Positions 53,740 to 61,779 of a stretch of 64,000 nucleotides of DNA are shown piece by piece. Position numbers and translations under genes: made by a program. Position 1 is the first letter of the stretch, and each line of letters opens with the position of its first letter. The notes beneath the pieces were generated by a model, which was not told the origin of the DNA, made no database searches, and saw only the letters and a list, made by a program, of their open reading frames with translations. This stretch comes from Pseudonocardia sp. N23 (GTDB taxonomy: Bacteria; Actinomycetota; Actinomycetes; Mycobacteriales; Pseudonocardiaceae). The DNA is taken from positions 1 to 64,000 of the forward strand of contig NZ_BEGX01000057.1 of assembly GCF_002583555.1 (NCBI RefSeq), in the 5' to 3' direction.

Positions 53740-56700
53740 CGCGACCAGCTGCTCGCACGTGCGCACCAGTACCGCGGAGACCGACCGCAGCGCCTGCGAG
53801 GACGCCGGGTGCGACCCTGCCCGCTGCCAGTACGCGAGCCGCTCCACCGCGGCCGCACGCACCGCGTCACGGTCCGCGTCGGGCGCGATCCCCAGCCGGG
53901 CCGCCGGCGACGGACCGGCCATCCCCAGCAGCTGCTCGGCGGCCGCGACCTCCGCGGGCGGGAGCACGATCGCGCCGGCGAGGAGCTCGTCGAGCAGATC
54001 GGTCTCGGCGAGCTCGTGCGCGCCCGTCCGCACCCGTTCCAGCTCGTACTGCAGCCGCCGGGCGTCGGCCGGCGGGTCGGTGCGCACCAGCAGCTCCAGG
54101 CGCTGCAGCACAGAGCGGGCGACGAGGATCTCCGAGCGGCCCACGAACCGGGCCGCGATCAGGTCCCGCAGCCGCCCGACCCCGCTGCGGGCCAGCAATC
54201 CCGCGACCACGGAACCGGGGTCCGGGGCCGTCCGCGCAAGCGCCGCCGCCGCGCCCAGGCCCGCCGGGCCCAGCCGGGCCGCCAGCGCGGGGTCGACCGC
54301 GACGCCGCGGGCGAGCGCGTCGATCTCCGGTGGGGTCAGCCCGATCGCCGCGCGCGCCAGGGATCCCGACACCGGCAGCACGGTGCGCGACAGTCGTCGC
54401 ACGTCCGAGCGCCCCGACAGCTCCGCCGCCGACCGCTGCGCGATCGCCGGGTCCAGCCCGCCGGGCAGCTCGTCGGCGCGGGCGAGCACACCGAGCGTGT
54501 TGGCCCGGGAGTGCGGCAGGACGCCGGAGTGCAGCACCGCGAACCCCGCTGCCGACCCCTGCGCGGGCGTCATCAGCAGTACCAGCGCGTCGGGAACCGG
54601 GTCGCCGGGATCGAGCAGCGCCTCGGTCCGGCCGTCCGTGCCGAGCCCCGGGGCGTCGACGATCGTCGCCTCCACGAGCAGCGGGTCGGCCACGTGCAGC
54701 TCGATACGGTCGAGCGGCGCCGCCGGGTCGGGCGGCCAGGGGCCGGCGTAGGGGACGGCCCGGCCCGCGGTGTCGACGGCCAGCGCTGCCGGGGCGCCGT
54801 GGCGCCACCACACCGGCACCCGCGTCGGCGGGGGCGGCAGCGCACCGCCGGGGCGGCCGAGGACGGCCTCCACGAGTGTCGACGTGCCGATCCCAGGAGG
54901 GCCCGCGAACGCGATGCGCAAGGGCTCGTCGAGACGTGCGGCGAGCGCGGCGAGGCGTGCCGTGTGCGGGGTGCCGCGGTAGCACTCGTCGGCGAGGGTG
55001 AGGACGCCGCGGACGCTCCCGATCAGCCGGCCGTCCGACGTCGCGCGCCGGTGCGCGCCGGTACCGGGAACGGTGGGCGGGAACACGGGTGGGACAGCCG
55101 GCGGGGCTGCCGGTGGCGGAGGTGGGGCTGCCGGTGGCGGAGGCGTGACGGCCGGCGCGGCCGGGACGGCGGCACCGGCGAGGACGACACCCGGCTCCGC
55201 GGCGGGCTCGTCCTCGCCGTCCAGAGCGTGGCGACCGCTGCTCTCCGGAACCTGCTGCGGCACGCCCTCCGACGCCGCGGGCACCTCGTCGGCGGGGGTC
55301 ACGCCACGTGCGTGGTGAAGGCCCGGGGGGGCCGGGGGCGCGTCGGAACCCGTGCCGAAACCGGGATCGTCGTCGACCACCCCGGCCCCTGGATCGTCGG
55401 CCGCGCCATGCGGACCGTCGCTCGTGTCGACGGCCGGCCCGTCGGCGGGACCCTCCGTGCCGGCGGTCGTACCGGGACCGTCGTCGGCCGTCCGGCGCAC
55501 GGCCCGGGGGTCGAACCACTGCAGATCGTCCGCAGCGCCGTAGGAGGCGGCGGACCCGCCCGCGGGGGCACCCGCGTCCGGGGCGCTGTCGTCGTCGGTC
55601 CGCGGCGGTGCGGACGACCACCGGTGGGACCCGTCCACGGGCGCGGTGCCCGGCAGCGCCCCGTCGTCGGCACCGGGGCCGTCGGGATCGCGGCGCTCGG
55701 CGAGATCGTCCACGACCCTGTCGTCTCCCGGCTCGGCCTCCGGAACGTCGGTGTGCGCCCGCCCCGGCGCGTGCTCGCCGTCGGGCTCGTCGTCGTGGCG
55801 AGGCGTCGACTTCCACATGTCGCGCCCGCTCTCCGGCGCGACGGCCCCGCTGCCCGGCTCGTCGTCCGAGGCTTCCGCGCTGTCCGGGGCATCGTTCGCG
55901 GTGGCTCGCGTGGCGGCGATGCCCGCGATCAGCCCGGCACCCGCGGCGGCCGCGGCCACCGACCCCGGCGCCGCCGGCCTTTCGGGTGGAACCGCTTGCG
56001 GCGCAACGGTGCGGGCGGGCGGGGAGGCACCGTCCGGAACGCCACCACCGCCTGTGCGCTGCGGCGTCCGCGAGCCGGTCCCGACCCCCCAGGCAGCGGC
56101 CTGGGCGGCGTCGAGCGGCATCGTCTCCTCGTGGTGCGACGGGACGGGCACCGACCCCTCGACGGTCGTCCCCTCCCCCGGCCGCGATCGCACGTCGATG
56201 CGGCCGCCCACGGAGTTGATGCGCGCCAACAGGTTCCGCATCCCCCGGTTGGGGCCGTGACCGAGCGAGGCCTGGTCGAAGCCGGGTCCCTCGTCGCGCA
56301 CCCGGAACTGCAGCAGCCCGCCCTGGACCACCAGGCGCACCGTCACAGGCGCACCACCGGCGTACTTGCGGGCGTTGTTGACCCCCTCCAGACAGCAGAA
56401 CCAGACGGCGGCCTCGACGTCGGCGGGGAACCGGACGGCCTGCAGACCGGGCGCGTCGACGGTGACCGGTGACGTGCCGCCGTCGAGCTCGAGGGCGAGG
56501 CCCCCGGCGAGGCCGTGCTCGGACAGCAGCGGCGACACGACGCCGGTGGCGGTCTCGGCGAGGATCGACTCGGCGTTGCCGATCTGCTCGACGACCTGGA
56601 CCAGCCGTTCCCTGGCCTGGTCGAACTTCCCCGTCTTGACGAGGTGCTCGACGAGCCCGAGGACGAGCCGCAGCGAGACGAGGTGGTGCTGGGCGCCGTC

Positions 56701-58632
56701 GTGCAGGTCGCGCTCGATGCGGCGGCGTTCGCCGTCCATCTCGGCGACGGCTGAGCGCCGCGACACCGCGATCTCACCGGCGTGGGCGAGCGCGGCACGG
56801 AGCTGGCGTTCCAGCTCGATGCCGTAGCGGCTGGCCTGGAGGACGGCGCCGAGGCTGTCGGCGATGTCGGTGAGCAGGCTCTGGCGTTGCGGGCCGAGGC
56901 CGGCGACGGCGGCGCGGTCGACGGCGATGGTGCCGATGCGTTCCTCGCCGTGCCGGACGGCGACCTCGGTGAGCTCGTCGGAGACGTGCACCCCGGGTTC
57001 GGACCAGATGTAGGTGCGGTCGCGCAGGCCGGGGCGCACGACGGTGAGCCGGCACGTCGTCGCGCCCAGACCACGGCCGACGGCCTCGGCGACGCGGGCG
57101 AGGTCGGGTGCGTCGGCGGCGGTGGACCGCGACAGCGCGGCGATCCCCGCGAGCACGCTGTAGGGGGTGGGCCGGGTGCCGTAGAGGAGCCGGTCCACGA
57201 GGCGTTCGGCGACGGTGTGGACGGGCAGGAACGCGAATGCGACGACGACACAGGAGACGATCGCGGACACGAGCGTCGCGACGGATGCGGGCAGGAACAG
57301 GGCCAGCGCGGTGTGCACGAGCACGTAACCGCCGCCGATGACGGCGGTGTCGAGGGCGACGACGAGCCCCCGGCTGAAGCGGCGCTCGGCGGTCTGCAGG
57401 CCGCCGCTGCGGACGGCGACGAGCACGGCGGCGGCCACGGCGATGCAGGCCACGCGGGAGAACCAGAACAGCAGGGCGAGCGGGAGGTCGCCGGCACCGC
57501 CCGCGGTGGGGTCGTCCAGGGTCAGCCCGGTCCAGCCGATGCCCCACACCAGGAGGCTGATCGCGGCGAGGACGACGGTGACGGCGCCGGCGGCGAGCAG
57601 CACGCTGAACAGCAGCCGGGCCTGGGTGCGCTGGACGTCGGTGGAGCCGTGGCGGACCCTGCGCGGCACCGCGAACAGCCCGGCGGCGGGGACGACGAAC
57701 CCGAAGAAGATCACGCAGCTCGCGGTGTGCGGGAGCAGCGCGGTGCCGAAGCCGGCGGCGAGCAGGGTGACGGCGGCGACGCCGACCGTGACGAGGCCGG
57801 GGCGGCGGCGGGTGCCGTCGGCGTCTTCGTCGGAGCCGGGCGGGAAGACGAGCAGCGCGACGATGTAGGCGGCGCAGGCGACGCCGTGGAGGAGGATCTG
57901 GTGCGGCTGGCCGATCTGGAGGCCGGTGGCGGTCTCCACGGCGGAGGCGGCGGCGTGGGCCTGCAGGTTGAACGCCCCGGCCGACCCGATGAGCGCGAGG
58001 ACGAGCAGCCTCGACGACCAGGAGCGTCCGCCGGCCGGGCGGAGCGCCATGGCGACGGCGAGCCCGATCGACACGATGCTCAGCGCGTAGTCGAGAGCGG
58101 CCTGCGTGCCGGGCTCGCTGTGTCCGACGGCGGCGAGGATGCCTGCGGCCCAGCTGCTCCCACCGGCGGCCGAGGCGGTGAGCGACGCGGCGAACCCGGG
58201 CGAGGCCGCGGCGACCCCGACGACCGCGCCGACGACGAGCCACACCACCGACAGCAGCCCGCACGCGGCGAGCAACACCCAGTACCCGGCGAGCAGCCAC
58301 TGCTGCCCTCCGCGGCGGGGCGCGGCGGGTGCCGGCTGCTCGGGCGCGGACGGTTCGGGTACGGGGCTGGTCCAGGCGATGCCGGTGGGCAGCGCGACGG
58401 TCGGCGACTCCCAGCCCCGGGGTCGTCGATCACCCTGTGGCGGCGCGGGGGCAGCGGTGAGCACGTCGGCGGCGGTGATCGCGGTGGTGGCCTCCGGGTC
58501 GGCGAACGTGACGGCACGGCGCACGGAGTCGTTGCGCCCGAACGTCCCGCCGGTCATCCGGAACGGCGGCAGCTCGTGGCCGGCGTGGTGCTCGCGGGCC
58601 GGCCGCGACGGGTCGTTCTCGCGCTCGTCCAC
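53731..58632 (-). CDS. Membrane histidine kinase fused to dynamin/IniA-like GTPase
   Basis: A 1633-residue protein. Residues 1-110 are cytosolic and Pro-rich. Residues about 112-460 hold 10 or so helices. A GAF-like region follows (about 490-610: LVDRLLYGTRPTPYSVLAGI to ERIGTIAVDRAAV). HisKA_3 has the phospho-acceptor His644 in ERDLHDGAQHHLVSL; the HATPase has VNNARKYAGG (about 748) and RDEGPGFD (about 780). A disordered acidic/Pro linker (about 830-1190) includes a short hydrophobic segment. The C-terminal domain (about 1195-1633) has a P-loop GPPGIGTST (about 1243, Lys replaced by Thr), DAPGLGTDG (about 1325) and LGVLARADELPGG. The single frame runs without interruption. A LiaS/DegS-like kinase joined to a GTPase is unusual. 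Confidence 0.82.
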   Translation of the reverse strand: MDERENDPSRPAREHHAGHELPPFRMTGGTFGRNDSVRRAVTFADPEATTAITAADVLTAAPAPPQGDRRPRGWESPTVALPTGIAWTSPVPEPSAPEQPAPAAPRRGGQQWLLAGYWVLLAACGLLSVVWLVVGAVVGVAAASPGFAASLTASAAGGSSWAAGILAAVGHSEPGTQAALDYALSIVSIGLAVAMALRPAGGRSWSSRLLVLALIGSAGAFNLQAHAAASAVETATGLQIGQPHQILLHGVACAAYIVALLVFPPGSDEDADGTRRRPGLVTVGVAAVTLLAAGFGTALLPHTASCVIFFGFVVPAAGLFAVPRRVRHGSTDVQRTQARLLFSVLLAAGAVTVVLAAISLLVWGIGWTGLTLDDPTAGGAGDLPLALLFWFSRVACIAVAAAVLVAVRSGGLQTAERRFSRGLVVALDTAVIGGGYVLVHTALALFLPASVATLVSAIVSCVVVAFAFLPVHTVAERLVDRLLYGTRPTPYSVLAGIAALSRSTAADAPDLARVAEAVGRGLGATTCRLTVVRPGLRDRTYIWSEPGVHVSDELTEVAVRHGEERIGTIAVDRAAVAGLGPQRQSLLTDIADSLGAVLQASRYGIELERQLRAALAHAGEIAVSRRSAVAEMDGERRRIERDLHDGAQHHLVSLRLVLGLVEHLVKTGKFDQARERLVQVVEQIGNAESILAETATGVVSPLLSEHGLAGGLALELDGGTSPVTVDAPGLQAVRFPADVEAAVWFCCLEGVNNARKYAGGAPVTVRLVVQGGLLQFRVRDEGPGFDQASLGHGPNRGMRNLLARINSVGGRIDVRSRPGEGTTVEGSVPVPSHHEETMPLDAAQAAAWGVGTGSRTPQRTGGGGVPDGASPPARTVAPQAVPPERPAAPGSVAAAAAGAGLIAGIAATRATANDAPDSAEASDDEPGSGAVAPESGRDMWKSTPRHDDEPDGEHAPGRAHTDVPEAEPGDDRVVDDLAERRDPDGPGADDGALPGTAPVDGSHRWSSAPPRTDDDSAPDAGAPAGGSAASYGAADDLQWFDPRAVRRTADDGPGTTAGTEGPADGPAVDTSDGPHGAADDPGAGVVDDDPGFGTGSDAPPAPPGLHHARGVTPADEVPAASEGVPQQVPESSGRHALDGEDEPAAEPGVVLAGAAVPAAPAVTPPPPAAPPPPPAAPPAVPPVFPPTVPGTGAHRRATSDGRLIGSVRGVLTLADECYRGTPHTARLAALAARLDEPLRIAFAGPPGIGTSTLVEAVLGRPGGALPPPPTRVPVWWRHGAPAALAVDTAGRAVPYAGPWPPDPAAPLDRIELHVADPLLVEATIVDAPGLGTDGRTEALLDPGDPVPDALVLLMTPAQGSAAGFAVLHSGVLPHSRANTLGVLARADELPGGLDPAIAQRSAAELSGRSDVRRLSRTVLPVSGSLARAAIGLTPPEIDALARGVAVDPALAARLGPAGLGAAAALARTAPDPGSVVAGLLARSGVGRLRDLIAARFVGRSEILVARSVLQRLELLVRTDPPADARRLQYELERVRTGAHELAETDLLDELLAGAIVLPPAEVAAAEQLLGMAGPSPAARLGIAPDADRDAVRAAAVERLAYWQRAGSHPASSQALRSVSAVLVRTCEQLVASA

Positions 58633-58635
58633 GGC

Positions 58636-60054
58636 TCAGCCCCGGACCGCGGAGGCGACGGCGCCACCGGCGTCGACGAGCGGTTCGAGCCGGTCGGGGA
58701 TCCACGCGCGCAACAGGATGTGCGCGGTTCCGCCGGGCGCAGGGCTGTCGAGCGCAGGCCCGCCGGGCACAGGACCGCCGGGCGCCGGGCCGTCCAGCTC
58801 GGTGCCGTCCAGCTCGACGGCGCCGCCGAGCGCGGAGAGCCGCTCCGCCTCGTCGGCCAGCAGCTCCCGCATCCGGGTCAGGCCCGACGGCGAGTGGGCG
58901 TCGTCGACGGTGACGGTGACCCGGCCGTCGGCGTGGTCGAGTGTCATGACGAGCTCCTCGTCGGCCGCCTGCGCGGCGAGCTCCTTGAGCGCCGCGGCGG
59001 CGACGTAGTAGATGCCCGACTCGATCTCCCAGGTCAGCCGCTGGTCCATGCTGCCGTCGAGGACGACGCCGCGGGGCAGGTCGGCGGCCACCTCGTCGAG
59101 GGCGCCGACGGGACCGTGGTCGCGCAGCACCGCGGGGTAGACGCCGCGGGCGATGACCCGGAAGCGGTCGAGCAGCTCGTCGAGCCCGGTGCGGGCGTCG
59201 GCGAGGCGTTCGGCGGCGACGGCACCGTCCTCGGTGCCCTCGGTGAGCACGGCGTTCTGGGCGGCGACGACACCGGCGCGCAGGTCCGAGAGCCGGTCGG
59301 TGGTGGCGTTCGACAGCTCGACGACGAGGCGGCGGCGCTCCATCTCGCGGGCCCGGGCGAGCCGCTGGCGGGAGGCCTGCAGGGTGGTGGCGAGCTCGTC
59401 GGCGCGGCGGACCCGTTCGGCGAGCTCGGCGTTCTGGGAGACACCGCGCAGCAGCATCGCGGCACCGTTGGCGACGTCGCGCATCAGCTGCTGGTCGGCC
59501 GGGGTGATCGACGAGCCCGGCTTGGCGACGGTCAGTGCCGCCCGCAGCTGCGTGCCGTCGAGGACGGGCACCACGTGGTCGGTGTCGTCGCGGGTCAGCA
59601 GCACCGCGAGGTTGTCGACGGCGAGGTTCCCCGGTCGGTTCGACATGGGCGCCTCGGGCACGACGGGGTACTGCGCGGCGAGGACGAGCCGGTCACCGAT
59701 GACCAGCCACACCGCCCCGCGCGCCGCGGACGTCCCCTCGGCGACGACCTCGGCCAGCCCCGGCAGGGCCTCCTCCAGCGAACCCGCCCGGATGCGGGCG
59801 GCGGCGTCGGCCAGCGCCATGTACGGCGTCGTCTCCCGGTGGTGGGTGAGCCGGGTGACCAGCCGCGTGATCCGGGGTGCGAGCAGGGCGAGACCCACCC
59901 CGCAGATCGCGGCTGCGGCGAACGGCAGCAGCACCGCCACGCCCTCGGACGGCAGAGCCCGCCCCGCACCGTCGACGACCGCGACGAACACGACGGCGAC
60001 GCCCAGCGCAACGATCAGCCCGCGCACCAGCCGTGCGAGTGTCGTCCGGTTCAT
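58636..60054 (-). CDS. Histidine kinase-like protein lacking catalytic histidine
   Basis: A 472-residue protein with two N-terminal membrane helices (about residues 8-28 and 38-60), a GAF-like region (about 80-205) and a DHp-like helix. In HisKA_3 kinases the motif is RDLHDGAQ; here it is VELSNATT, with Ser248 in place of His. The ATP-binding part (about 330-420) also lacks a clear N-box: the usual Asn is not seen in AAAALKELAAQAADEEL. A short PGGPVPGGPALDSPAPGG repeat is near the C-terminus. It is likely a pseudokinase or scaffold. It ends 3 bases before the kinase-GTPase GTG, so the two are probably co-translated. Confidence 0.72.
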   Translation of the reverse strand: MNRTTLARLVRGLIVALGVAVVFVAVVDGAGRALPSEGVAVLLPFAAAAICGVGLALLAPRITRLVTRLTHHRETTPYMALADAAARIRAGSLEEALPGLAEVVAEGTSAARGAVWLVIGDRLVLAAQYPVVPEAPMSNRPGNLAVDNLAVLLTRDDTDHVVPVLDGTQLRAALTVAKPGSSITPADQQLMRDVANGAAMLLRGVSQNAELAERVRRADELATTLQASRQRLARAREMERRRLVVELSNATTDRLSDLRAGVVAAQNAVLTEGTEDGAVAAERLADARTGLDELLDRFRVIARGVYPAVLRDHGPVGALDEVAADLPRGVVLDGSMDQRLTWEIESGIYYVAAAALKELAAQAADEELVMTLDHADGRVTVTVDDAHSPSGLTRMRELLADEAERLSALGGAVELDGTELDGPAPGGPVPGGPALDSPAPGGTAHILLRAWIPDRLEPLVDAGGAVASAVRG

Positions 60055-60145
60055 CGCCCACCATGCCCGTCCGGCCGGGACACGCCCGGGTTCGAGACGG
60101 TCACGCTAGAGGTACGCCGTCGTGCGGGACAGCCCCTGCGCGCGA

Positions 60146-60811
60146 TCAGTCGTCGTCACGCTGGGACCGCAGGAACGCGAGCACCGCCAGGACCCGGCGG
60201 TGGTTCTCCGAGGTGTCCGGGTGCAGGCCGAGCTTGCCGAAGATGTTCGCGATGTGCTTCTCGACCGCCTTGGGCGTCACGAACAGCTGGCCGGCGATGC
60301 CGTTGTTGGACCGGCCCTCCGCCATCAGCTTCAGCACGTCGGTCTCGCGCTCGGACAGCGACGCGACCAGGCCCTTCTTCTCCCCGCGCGGCCGCTCGAC
60401 CAGCCGCTTGGCCAGCGACGGCTCGATGACGATCTCGCCGTCGCGGATGCGGTCGAGGGTGTCGGAGAGGACCTCGACGCTGCCGACCTTCTCCTTGAGC
60501 CGGTAGCCGATCGCGTCGGTGCCGATGTTGAGGATGCGCATCAGGTAGTGCGACTCGGCGTAGTGCGACAGGAACAGCAGCCCCATGTCGGGGTACTTGG
60601 CGCGCAGGCGTTCCGCGGTGATGAGCCCGCCGTCGGGCTCCGGCGGCATGCGGATGTCGAGGATCGCGACGTCGCACGGCTCGGTGGAGAGCAGGTCGAG
60701 CAGGGAGTCGCCGTCGGCGGTGGCGCCGACGATCTCGTGGCCGGTCGCCTGCAGCAACATGAGCAGGCCCTCGCGGAACAGGGCACCGTCCTCGGCCAGT
60801 GCTACGCGCAT
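60146..60811 (-). CDS. NarL/LuxR family response regulator
   Basis: A 221-residue two-component regulator. The receiver has acidic residues AEDG, the phospho-acceptor Asp52 in ILDIRMPP, a switch FLSHY and Lys in YRLKEKV. The C-terminal LuxR helix-turn-helix has LSERETDVLKLMAEGRSNNG and VTPKAVEKHIANIFGKLGL. It should be phosphorylated by the fused kinase downstream. Its ATG lies 10 bases inside the preceding short kinase-like gene. Target genes are unknown; candidates are this locus and the divergent Hsp70 gene. Confidence 0.92.
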   Translation of the reverse strand: MRVALAEDGALFREGLLMLLQATGHEIVGATADGDSLLDLLSTEPCDVAILDIRMPPEPDGGLITAERLRAKYPDMGLLFLSHYAESHYLMRILNIGTDAIGYRLKEKVGSVEVLSDTLDRIRDGEIVIEPSLAKRLVERPRGEKKGLVASLSERETDVLKLMAEGRSNNGIAGQLFVTPKAVEKHIANIFGKLGLHPDTSENHRRVLAVLAFLRSQRDDD

Positions 60812-61560
60812 GGAATCCTCGCAGTGATAATGCCGACGCCGGTGCCGCCGGTCACGTCGATCGTCCCATCCAGGCCTGCCACCTCGTCGAGCATCCGCCC
60901 CGCCGCGTCCACCGGGACCCCGCCGACGGCGACGACGAGCGTGCCGTCCTCGGCGGTGACCGTGACCGTGACGTCGCGGAAGGCGGCTCCGAGGCCTCCG
61001 AGCAGGTCGGCGACGGCGAAGTAGGCGGCGCCCTCGGCCGCCGGGTCGAACCGGCTGTCCGGGGCGATGACCCGCACGACGGCCTCGCTGCGGTCGGCGG
61101 CCTCGCGCAGTGCCGGGCCGAGGCCGGCCTCGTCGAGCAGGGTCGGGTAGATGCGTCCGGCGACGTCACGCAGCTCCTGCAGCACCGCGTGCAGCTGCTC
61201 CTGGAGGTCGTCGATCGACTCGTCGAGATCCGGGGAGGCCTGCGCGAACCGGTGACGCATGACGCCGATCCGCAGCGCGAGCGCCGAGATCCGCAACGAC
61301 GCGCCGTCGTGGAGCTGACGCTCCAGCCGCTGCCGCCGGGCCCAGTGCGCCCGGTTGCTGCGGACCAGGTCGTCGCGACCGGGCGCCACCAGCCGGACCG
61401 TGTCCGTCTCGTCCGCGTCCGGAGGCTCGGCAGGGCGTGCGACCACGTGCGGGCGCTCGTCGCGCGCCGCCGGGTCCGTCACCACCGCGGCCTCCTGCCA
61501 CTCGGTACGTGGACCCGCGGCAGGGGCACCGAGGGGGCGGTGCGCGGGCTCGACAATCAT
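60802..61560 (-). CDS. Short HisKA_3-type protein without clear ATPase box
   Basis: A 252-residue soluble protein. Residues 1-65 are Pro/Asp-rich. A DHp helix pair follows with His84 in RLERQLHDGASLRISALALR, then ELRDVAGRIYPTLLDEAGLG, typical of HisKA_3 kinases. The C-terminal HATPase-like part (about 150-252) lacks the N-box Asn and a clear G-box (VAVGGVPVDAAGR, TGGTGVGIITARIP only). It may be a phosphotransfer protein or a phosphatase-type partner. It is the first gene of the - strand operon and overlaps the response regulator gene. Confidence 0.77.
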   Translation of the reverse strand: MIVEPAHRPLGAPAAGPRTEWQEAAVVTDPAARDERPHVVARPAEPPDADETDTVRLVAPGRDDLVRSNRAHWARRQRLERQLHDGASLRISALALRIGVMRHRFAQASPDLDESIDDLQEQLHAVLQELRDVAGRIYPTLLDEAGLGPALREAADRSEAVVRVIAPDSRFDPAAEGAAYFAVADLLGGLGAAFRDVTVTVTAEDGTLVVAVGGVPVDAAGRMLDEVAGLDGTIDVTGGTGVGIITARIPCA

Positions 61561-61779
61561 CGTCGCAGCCTGCCTGCCGCCACGCCTACGAGGAATGGGG
61601 CAAACCCCACCTCGAAACGGGGTTCTCCCCGTCGTGTCGACACGCCTGCGCTCGGTAACGTCTGCATCCGTTCCAGCGAGTTACGAATCGGCTCGACCAG
61701 GGGAAATCCCACCCGGAGGTATCTCGTTCCGGCGGCCACGACTCGTTACGATGTGTGCCGGTTTGCAGGGGAGGCGGCG
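61561..61779. promoter_or_regulatory. Divergent promoter region, signalling operon / Hsp70 fusion
   Basis: 219 bases. On the + strand TACGAT (61747-61752) is a likely -10 for the Hsp70 gene, with AGGGGAGG as Shine-Dalgarno before the GTG. AACCCC and GGGGTT (61603-61624) form a small dyad, and GTAAC/GTTAC (about 61661 and 61680) another. CGAGTTACGA and a similar CTCGTTACGA recur at about 61678 and 61742. These repeats are candidates for the response-regulator site. Confidence 0.45.

Noticed and set aside
53731..58632. Two separate genes (kinase and GTPase) instead of one fusion
   Set aside because: No stop codon separates the halves, and no strong internal ribosome-binding site was seen in the linker. 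Not fully excluded.
56782..60429. Very long + strand open frame (about 1200 codons) opposite the kinase genes
   Set aside because: It is antisense to genes with clear domains, has Gly/Arg/Glu-rich composition without motifs, and arises from high-GC codon bias.
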